Below, piece by piece: positions 1 to 4,792 of a stretch of DNA of 6,837 nt (the first letter of the stretch is position 1; every line of letters starts with the position of its first letter). The notes beneath the pieces are model-generated. The model had not been told where the DNA came from. It saw only the letters and a program-made list of their open reading frames with translations, and made no database searches. The stretch is from a bacterium (GTDB lineage Bacteria > JALSQH01). The stretch spans positions 1 through 6,837 of the forward strand of contig JALTID010000223.1 in NCBI GenBank assembly GCA_027004335.1, written 5' to 3'. Both the position numbers and the translations under genes were made by a program.

Positions 1-1031
1 CTCACAAAGTGTCTTAGTCCAGCTTTAAGTTTCAGATCCTGATCAATTTTTGCTTTGATCTTCGGTCTGAATATTCTTTTATGTCCCATCATTTTCAACA
101 GGGCTGGTCTCACATGCTGCTCAAACATAACAGCTGTGGAAACAGGATTCCCCGGGAGACAGAAGATAAGAGTATCGTTTTTGGTCGCGAATAGGAGGGG
201 TAGCCCTGGCCTCTCCTTCACCTTCCAGAAATGCATCTCCACCCCCAACTCTTCTAGAGCATCTTTTAAGAGATCAAGGTCTCCCATGGAAATAGCACCA
301 GAGGTGATAGCCACATCAAAATCTAAGGCTGTCTGTAATCTTTCCAGTAGATCCTCTTTTGTATCTTTTGCTATTCCCAGGAAGAATGGAACCGCTCCAG
401 CTACTTTTACCTGAGAATACAGCGTGTATCCGTTAGAGTTTCTTATCTGAAAGGGGGTTCTTTTTTCATCTACATCTACGATCTCATTACCTGTGGCTAA
501 AATCCCCACTGTTGCCCTTCTGTAAACTTTTATCTGACTTTTCCCCACTGAGGCTAACTGCCCGATCTCGTATGGTCTTAAGTACTTACCTTTTTTAATA
601 ACCAATTCCCCCTCTTTTACATCTTCACCTTTTTCCCTGATATTTTTCCCCTCGGGGATAACTCTTTTGAGAATGATGTAATCTCCATCAACCTCAACAT
701 CTTCCACCATAATTATTCTGTCTGTGCCTGGAGGTACAGGAGCTCCTGTCATTATTTTAACTGCGATTTCTTCATTTAACTCTATTGATTTTTCCTCACC
801 CGCTGCTACCATATCTACAACTTTTCTTCTATCTCCTATGTTATAATCTCCCTTTATTGCATACCCATCAACTCCTGGATTGTCCCAGGGTGGAAGGGTA
901 ATATCTGAAAAAACATCCTCAGCAATGATTCTTCCCACCCCCTCCTGAATGGGAAGTTTCTCCCACGAAAGGGTATTTGTGTGCTCTAGTTCAATTTTTC
1001 TTGCTTCTTCAAATGGGACAAGGATTTTCAT
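1..1031 (-). CDS. moeA: Molybdopterin molybdenumtransferase MoeA, C-terminus cut off by window edge
   Basis: MoeA inserts molybdate (or tungstate in some organisms) into adenylylated molybdopterin, the last step in making the basic molybdenum cofactor in the cytoplasm. I translated this frame by hand: 343 codons are open from ATG at 1031 to the left edge, against about 400 in the full family, so roughly the final domain (domain IV) is missing. Family motifs in order are DNPGVDGYA (residues 50-58), TGAPVPPGTD (95-104), R..GED (132-137), ATGNEI (179-184), NSNGYTL (198-204), SGAISMGD (244-251), PGLPL (275-279) and LPGNPVS (292-298). The prolines of the last motif, important in E. coli MoeA, are kept. 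The usual SGG of the MPT-binding loop is SGA here. The start is supported by AAGGAAGG five bases upstream. It is transcribed divergently from lgt, and no other cofactor gene is visible. Confidence 0.95.
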   Translation of the reverse strand, partial: MKILVPFEEARKIELEHTNTLSWEKLPIQEGVGRIIAEDVFSDITLPPWDNPGVDGYAIKGDYNIGDRRKVVDMVAAGEEKSIELNEEIAVKIMTGAPVPPGTDRIIMVEDVEVDGDYIILKRVIPEGKNIREKGEDVKEGELVIKKGKYLRPYEIGQLASVGKSQIKVYRRATVGILATGNEIVDVDEKRTPFQIRNSNGYTLYSQVKVAGAVPFFLGIAKDTKEDLLERLQTALDFDVAITSGAISMGDLDLLKDALEELGVEMHFWKVKERPGLPLLFATKNDTLIFCLPGNPVSTAVMFEQHVRPALLKMMGHKRIFRPKIKAKIDQDLKLKAGLRHFV

Positions 1032-1036
1032 AGTTA

Positions 1037-1044
1037 CCTTCCTT
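1037..1044 (-). promoter_or_regulatory. Ribosome binding site of moeA
   Basis: Read on the minus strand this is AAGGAAGG, ending five bases before the ATG at 1031. It fixes the moeA start at the codon that gives the conserved N-terminus. Confidence 0.7.
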
Positions 1045-1060
1045 TTATCTTTGAGTAGTT

Positions 1061-1090
1061 ATAATACACCATCACGACAAAAATTTCCAC
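1061..1090 (-). promoter_or_regulatory. Candidate moeA promoter (weak)
   Basis: On the minus strand TATTAT (1066 down to 1061) could be a -10 element. The best -35 at suitable distance is GTGGAA (1090 down to 1085), 18 bases upstream, which is a poor match. It sits back to back with the lgt promoter. The position is reasonable, but sequence support is limited to the -10 box. Confidence 0.25.
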
Positions 1091-1118
1091 TTGAATAAAT
1101 TCCACAATATGGTATAAT
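1091..1118 (+). promoter_or_regulatory. Sigma-70-type promoter of lgt
   Basis: TTGAAT (1091-1096) and a perfect TATAAT (1113-1118) are separated by 16 bases. They lie 21 bases upstream of the lgt start codon, so the transcript would begin near 1125 with a very short leader that holds only the ribosome binding site. There is no room for a riboswitch or attenuator. The -35 box abuts the candidate moeA promoter on the other strand. Confidence 0.65.
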
Positions 1119-1127
1119 TTTATTCAA

Positions 1128-1134
1128 AGAGGAG
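1128..1134 (+). promoter_or_regulatory. Ribosome binding site of lgt
   Basis: AGAGGAG lies five bases before the ATG at 1140, a strong Shine-Dalgarno match that supports this start. Confidence 0.75.
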
Positions 1135-1139
1135 CTTAG

Positions 1140-1967
1140 ATGCACCCAGTTCTTATTAAGATTGGGCCGGTTGTTATTCATACCTATGGTGTAATGGTTG
1201 CTCTGGGTTTTATAATGGGTATGTGGTACTCTGCCAGAGAGGCGGAGAGGCTGGGCCTTGAGGTAAATAGGATCCTTGATCTTGCCTTCTGGGTACTAAT
1301 TGGTGGTCTTGTTGGGGCAAGATTACTTTTCATTATAACTCTCTGGAAGGATTTCATGCGTTATCCTATCCAGATGCTGGAAATCTGGAAGGGTGGTCTT
1401 GTGTGGTATGGAGGGGTAATTGGTGGTGTTCTTGTTGCCTACTGGTATATAAAAAGATATAAATTACCCATGTGGACAGTGCTGGATATAATCGCAACCG
1501 GTGCTTTTCTGGGACTTGCTTTTGGTAGATTTGGATGCACTTCTGCTGGATGCTGTCATGGTAAGGTTATAACATGGGCTAATCCTCAGCATCCACCATG
1601 GTGGTCTCTCGTTTTTACTGATGATAGAAGTCTTGTTCCCATCTCCATGAGAGGCAAGCCTCTCTATCCCACCCAGCCTCTGAGCTCTCTTTGTGCATTT
1701 TGTTTATTTACTTTTCTTATTATATGGAGGAAATACAAAAAATTTGATGGCCAACTTGTTGCCTTCAGTTTGATAATTTATTCAGTTTACAGATTCCTGA
1801 TTGAATTTTTAAGAGGGGATACAATCAGAGGATTTGTTATTCCAGGAGTTCTTTCCACTTCACAGTTCATAGGAATCTTCACTTTTGTATTTGGAATATG
1901 GCTTTACTGGTATTTAAACGAAAAGGAAAAAGTGAGAAGTGGGGTTGTGGTAAATGGGAGAATATAG
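1140..1967 (+). CDS. lgt: Phosphatidylglycerol:prolipoprotein diacylglyceryl transferase
   Basis: Lgt is an inner-membrane enzyme that moves diacylglycerol from phosphatidylglycerol to the lipobox cysteine of prelipoproteins, the first step of lipoprotein maturation. The 275-residue length is normal for the family. The sequence is a series of hydrophobic segments with the Lgt signatures: HTYG (14-17), GARLLF (59-64), WKGGLVWYGG (83-92), GRFGC..AGCCHG (129-141), YPTQ (176-179) and RFLIEFLRGD (218-227). By motif alignment Arg130, Arg218 and Glu222 match E. coli Arg143, Arg239 and Glu243. The E. coli His103 position is Tyr90 and the Asn146 position is Cys133. I recall YGG and GCC variants as a recurring Lgt subgroup, so I do not read this as inactivation. 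It has its own promoter and ribosome binding site and overlaps the next gene by 14 bases. Confidence 0.95.
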   Translation: MHPVLIKIGPVVIHTYGVMVALGFIMGMWYSAREAERLGLEVNRILDLAFWVLIGGLVGARLLFIITLWKDFMRYPIQMLEIWKGGLVWYGGVIGGVLVAYWYIKRYKLPMWTVLDIIATGAFLGLAFGRFGCTSAGCCHGKVITWANPQHPPWWSLVFTDDRSLVPISMRGKPLYPTQPLSSLCAFCLFTFLIIWRKYKKFDGQLVAFSLIIYSVYRFLIEFLRGDTIRGFVIPGVLSTSQFIGIFTFVFGIWLYWYLNEKEKVRSGVVVNGRI

Positions 1968-2223
1968 CGAAAAGAGCAAGTACCATGTGATAAATAAGCT
2001 CTGGCTTGATGGAATGAATGTATGGCACACCTATATTCAGGGTAAGGAGGAGATCCTTGGTAAGTTGAACGAGGTTCCCATCCCATTTGAAGAAGGTGCC
2101 GAGTGGGAGAGTTTTGAGGGTTTCAAATTCAGAATAGCGGATCACAGGATAATTAAGATCTATGACCCTCTTGAAGAGGGGGATCTTGATGAGGAGGAAT
2201 TGCTCAGCCGCTGGAAGAAGTGA
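1954..2223 (+). CDS. Small acidic protein of unknown function, downstream of lgt
   Basis: This is an 89-residue soluble protein that I do not recognise. It has no signal peptide, membrane segment or cysteine. It is rich in Trp and aromatic residues in the first half (KLWLDGMNVWHTY, residues 15-27). The C-terminal end is strongly acidic (DPLEEGDLDEEELLSRWKK, residues 71-89). The ATG at 1954 overlaps the last 14 bases of lgt in another frame, which suggests coupled translation. The Shine-Dalgarno match is weak (GTGGGG about a dozen bases upstream), and Met21 (ATG at 2014) is an alternative start. Its last 64 bases overlap the convergent phosphoesterase gene antiparallel. The orderly protein-like composition here, against a Ser/Arg-rich low-complexity tail on the other strand, favours this frame as the one under selection. 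The gene is probably real, with unknown role. Confidence 0.6.
   Translation: MGEYSEKSKYHVINKLWLDGMNVWHTYIQGKEEILGKLNEVPIPFEEGAEWESFEGFKFRIADHRIIKIYDPLEEGDLDEEELLSRWKK
2155..2187. terminator. Imperfect hairpin at the convergent gene ends, possible bidirectional terminator
   Basis: An inner stem CCCTC/GAGGG (2166-2170 with 2176-2180, loop TTGAA) sits inside an outer stem AAGATC/GATCTT (2155-2160 with 2182-2187). A five-base bulge lies on one side and a single base on the other. It covers the stop codon of the minus-strand phosphoesterase (2160-2162) and lies inside the small plus-strand gene. On the minus strand it is followed by AATTAT, and on the plus strand by no T run, so any terminator function is more likely for the minus-strand operon. 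It may also be a chance product of the coding sequence. Confidence 0.3.
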
Positions 2224-3470
2224 GATTTTTTCATTAGCAAAAAAGCTGCACAAATCATCATCATACTTTCTATAAAGTCGTAAGAATTGGTACTTCCAGA
2301 GGTACATCCCCATGTATAGATTTCTTCTTCCGGTGGCTTTTCTCCGATGTAGAAATTATCGATTATATCTCCGTTTATAGCGATTGCTTTAATGTGAATA
2401 TATTTCTTTTTTACCTTAACCAGAACAAAATGGAAATGTTTTAACGACGAGTTGGTGTCCAGTACCTGGCTATAGGGATTAAGTTTTTTGAAACCAATAA
2501 TTGATGGTGGAGCACCTCCCCCACCGGTTGTGATAAAATAAACACCGTCTTTGTAACTCCTTTCATACAGATGCTCGTGACCGTTAAACACAATTGTTAC
2601 ATGGTACTTAATTGCCAGTGGTGCCAGGATCCTCCCTGCCATATCCTCATATTCATCTCCCCGCATTTTATGAAAGGGACCCGATGTAAATGGAGGCCTG
2701 TGGTAGAACATGAATTTGTATTTTGCCTTCTTTTTATCTGCATTTGATAGTTCTTTTACCATCCAGTGATACTGAAGACTGTCAAGGGTAAATGGTTTTT
2801 CTGTGGAGGCAACCATGAAAAAAACTTTATCTACCCAGAATGAGTAGTATGACCCAGTTTCTGTTACTTCTGGAGGAAAATAGAAGAGATCCGAGAGCGT
2901 GATATTCTCCTCCCCCACATCGTGATTCCCCTCCACAGGGTAGAAAAAGTGTGAAGAAAGCAAGGGAGATTCGATCGTGAAAAACTTATCCCACTGCCTC
3001 AAATAGTCTTTTTCGTCCATATCTCCTGTGTTAAAGTAAAAATTGAATTTGTATTTTTCCATTAAATTAACCACTTCTCTATGGTAGTAATCACCACTTC
3101 TTGTGTCTCCCATTACTGCAAAAGAGAATTCACCCCCTTCTGGAGGAGTTCTGAATGAGAATGTTTTTCTGCTTCCTGCTATTTTGTAAAAAAATTTTGA
3201 ATCGGTGGGCAGCATTTTGAATAGTGAGCAATATCTGTATCTTCCCGGAACAATTGTGCTTTCCTCTTTCAGGGAGGGAAAATAGAAAGCGTTGAATTCA
3301 TCCCACAGGGTAACAGAAAGATTGTCTAATTTTTCGTTACTCTGCCAGCAGATCGCAGCTGTGCTTGCCGGTGAAGGAGATATTAAGTAAGGGCCAATTA
3401 TAACATCTGAAAAAAGGAATTTACCTTCTATTAGAAGAAGGAGTATAAAAAGAAGACTGGAAAATTTCAC
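2160..3470 (-). CDS. Exported calcineurin-type metallophosphoesterase with PAP-like N-domain (second paralogue)
   Basis: Predicted envelope phosphoesterase with unknown substrate. Residues 1-21 form a signal peptide with a long Leu/Ile core. Residues 25-108 resemble the beta-sandwich N-terminal domain of purple acid phosphatases. The catalytic domain (116-320) carries the metal ligand motifs GDTRSG (121-126), GD (149-150), GNHD (181-184), YHRP (256-259) and GHEHLYER (297-304). At the purple-phosphatase Tyr ligand position it has Glu153, so a purple Fe(III)-Tyr centre is not expected. The tail has GC (388-389), a hydrophobic stretch (about 398-413) and KK (414-415), like a MYXO-CTERM sorting tag. 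It then runs on for 21 Ser/Arg-rich residues that overlap the convergent gene. The start is GTG at 3470, sharing GTGA with the stop of the upstream paralogue. There is no good Shine-Dalgarno sequence, so translation is probably coupled. Confidence 0.88.
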   Translation of the reverse strand: MKFSSLLFILLLLIEGKFLFSDVIIGPYLISPSPASTAAICWQSNEKLDNLSVTLWDEFNAFYFPSLKEESTIVPGRYRYCSLFKMLPTDSKFFYKIAGSRKTFSFRTPPEGGEFSFAVMGDTRSGDYYHREVVNLMEKYKFNFYFNTGDMDEKDYLRQWDKFFTIESPLLSSHFFYPVEGNHDVGEENITLSDLFYFPPEVTETGSYYSFWVDKVFFMVASTEKPFTLDSLQYHWMVKELSNADKKKAKYKFMFYHRPPFTSGPFHKMRGDEYEDMAGRILAPLAIKYHVTIVFNGHEHLYERSYKDGVYFITTGGGGAPPSIIGFKKLNPYSQVLDTNSSLKHFHFVLVKVKKKYIHIKAIAINGDIIDNFYIGEKPPEEEIYTWGCTSGSTNSYDFIESMMMICAAFLLMKKSHFFQRLSNSSSSRSPSSRGS

Positions 3471-4792
3471 CTGCGCTCTGATTTTTTTAATCTAAAAGTA
3501 AAGTAGATTGCTCCAACGAATATCAGGAGAATAACTCCTTCCGTTGTTGAGCCTCCGCTTTCCCTGCAACTGCAGCCGGTGGATTTTTCTTTCTGCCCGG
3601 TTGCTGATTTTTTCCCTATTACCAGATCATCTATCACCTCATTATGCATGGTAATTGCTTTCAACTCCACATAGGTTGTTCCTACATCAACAAGAACAAA
3701 ATGGAAATGTTCTAGATCAGCATTGGGCTCGCAGTACTGACTGTAGGGGTCAATTCCCTTTTCGCATATAAATGCAGGAGTGGCACCTCCCCCACCTGTT
3801 GTTATAAAATAAACACCATCTTTGTAGTTTCTCTCGTAGAGGTGTTCATGACCGTTGAAAACAACAGTGACTCCATATGTTATTGCCAGTGGTGCTAAGA
3901 TACTTGCTGCTGCTTCCTCACCTTGATCCTCTGTTACGCCGTGAGGACCTGAGCTGAAAGGTGGTCTGTGGTGAAACATGAATTTGTGAATAGCACCCCT
4001 TTTCTCTGCATTTTTCAATTGATTTTCAAGCCAGTGATACTGGGGAGAATCAGAGGTAAAAGGTTTCTCTGTAGAGGCAATCAAAAAGAAATTCTTACCA
4101 ACCCAGAAGGAATAGTAAGAACCAGTAGGTGTTACCTCTTCAGGATAGTAGAAAATTTTGCTGTAGGGGATACCTTCACCACTAACATCATGATTCCCCT
4201 CAACGGGAAAGAAGAAATGAGAAGATAAGAGAGGTTGTTCTATTTCAAAAAAAGGATCCCACTCATCAAGGTCATCTTTCCACACAAGATCTCCTGTATT
4301 AAAGTAGAATGAGAATTTGTATTTTTCCATAACTGCGATAACTGCTCTGTGGTAATCATCTCCTGATCTTGTGTCCCCAATTACAGCGAATTTGAAATGT
4401 TCGGTGCTGCTAAGAGTCTGAAAACTGAAAATGGATGAGGTTCCCGGTATAGAATAAAAATATGTTATTGCAGGAGAGAGGTTTTTAAAACTGGCACAGT
4501 AACGGTATCTTCCATCATAAACCGTTGCCCATGTTGCAGGTTCTGACATATTTAACTCTGAGGGAGATGTTCCCATTTTAACCGTGGGATTTTCTGGCTG
4601 AGCATTGGTATGCCAGCAGATAGTTGCACTATCCTGCAGATCAAAAGACTGAATAAAGGGTCCATATATCTTGGCTTGCAGGAGTACTGGAAAAAAGAAA
4701 AAAGCGAGAACTGTCAGGATTGCTGGCCCGGAGGCAAAATCGCCTCTTTGTGTATTGTAATTTCTCCTTTTTCCTGTAAGTATCTTAGCCAT
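3467..4792 (-). CDS. Exported calcineurin-type metallophosphoesterase with PAP-like N-domain (first paralogue)
   Basis: Predicted surface or periplasmic phosphoesterase with unknown substrate. It starts with an unusually long signal peptide: basic region to about residue 20, hydrophobic core 24-38, likely cleavage after LQA at 40. Residues 43-128 form a purple-acid-phosphatase-like N-terminal domain with Cys59 and Cys99. The catalytic domain (135-337) has GDTRSG (139-144), GDLVW (167-171), GNHD (199-202), HHRP (274-277) and GHEHLYER (314-321). Trp171 replaces the Tyr ligand of true purple phosphatases. The end is GCSC (406-409), a hydrophobic segment (419-433) and KKSERR, a MYXO-CTERM-like anchor. 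The N-terminus overlaps the upstream foldase gene by 79 bases. ATG 4792 is chosen because GGAGG lies four bases upstream and no ATG, GTG or TTG start occurs before the hydrophobic core. It pairs with the gene downstream as a tandem duplicate. Confidence 0.9.
   Translation of the reverse strand: MAKILTGKRRNYNTQRGDFASGPAILTVLAFFFFPVLLQAKIYGPFIQSFDLQDSATICWHTNAQPENPTVKMGTSPSELNMSEPATWATVYDGRYRYCASFKNLSPAITYFYSIPGTSSIFSFQTLSSTEHFKFAVIGDTRSGDDYHRAVIAVMEKYKFSFYFNTGDLVWKDDLDEWDPFFEIEQPLLSSHFFFPVEGNHDVSGEGIPYSKIFYYPEEVTPTGSYYSFWVGKNFFLIASTEKPFTSDSPQYHWLENQLKNAEKRGAIHKFMFHHRPPFSSGPHGVTEDQGEEAAASILAPLAITYGVTVVFNGHEHLYERNYKDGVYFITTGGGGATPAFICEKGIDPYSQYCEPNADLEHFHFVLVDVGTTYVELKAITMHNEVIDDLVIGKKSATGQKEKSTGCSCRESGGSTTEGVILLIFVGAIYFTFRLKKSERR

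Noticed and set aside
55-414. Plus-strand open frame of 119 codons
   Set aside because: It is antisense to moeA, whose conserved motifs fill this stretch; its own translation is Ser-rich and shows no family features.
1032-1139. Riboswitch (for example a Moco RNA motif) ahead of moeA
   Set aside because: Only 108 bases separate the divergent genes and they contain two promoters. No conserved stems or Moco-type element could be made out.
1879-2313. Minus-strand open frames across the end of lgt and the small gene (1879-2313 and 1904-2086)
   Set aside because: They are antisense to lgt and the 89-residue gene, lack a convincing ribosome site and have no recognisable protein features.
3408-3470. 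A lipoprotein signal on the second phosphoesterase, given the nearby lgt
   Set aside because: There is no lipobox cysteine near the signal peptide end (residues 14-24), so it is not an Lgt substrate by sequence.
2160-4792. Calling the two phosphoesterases purple acid phosphatases
   Set aside because: The N-terminal domain and GHEHLYER motif resemble that family, but the Tyr ligand of the GDxxY motif is absent in both, so the purple Fe(III)-Tyr centre cannot be assumed. The broader metallophosphoesterase name is safer.
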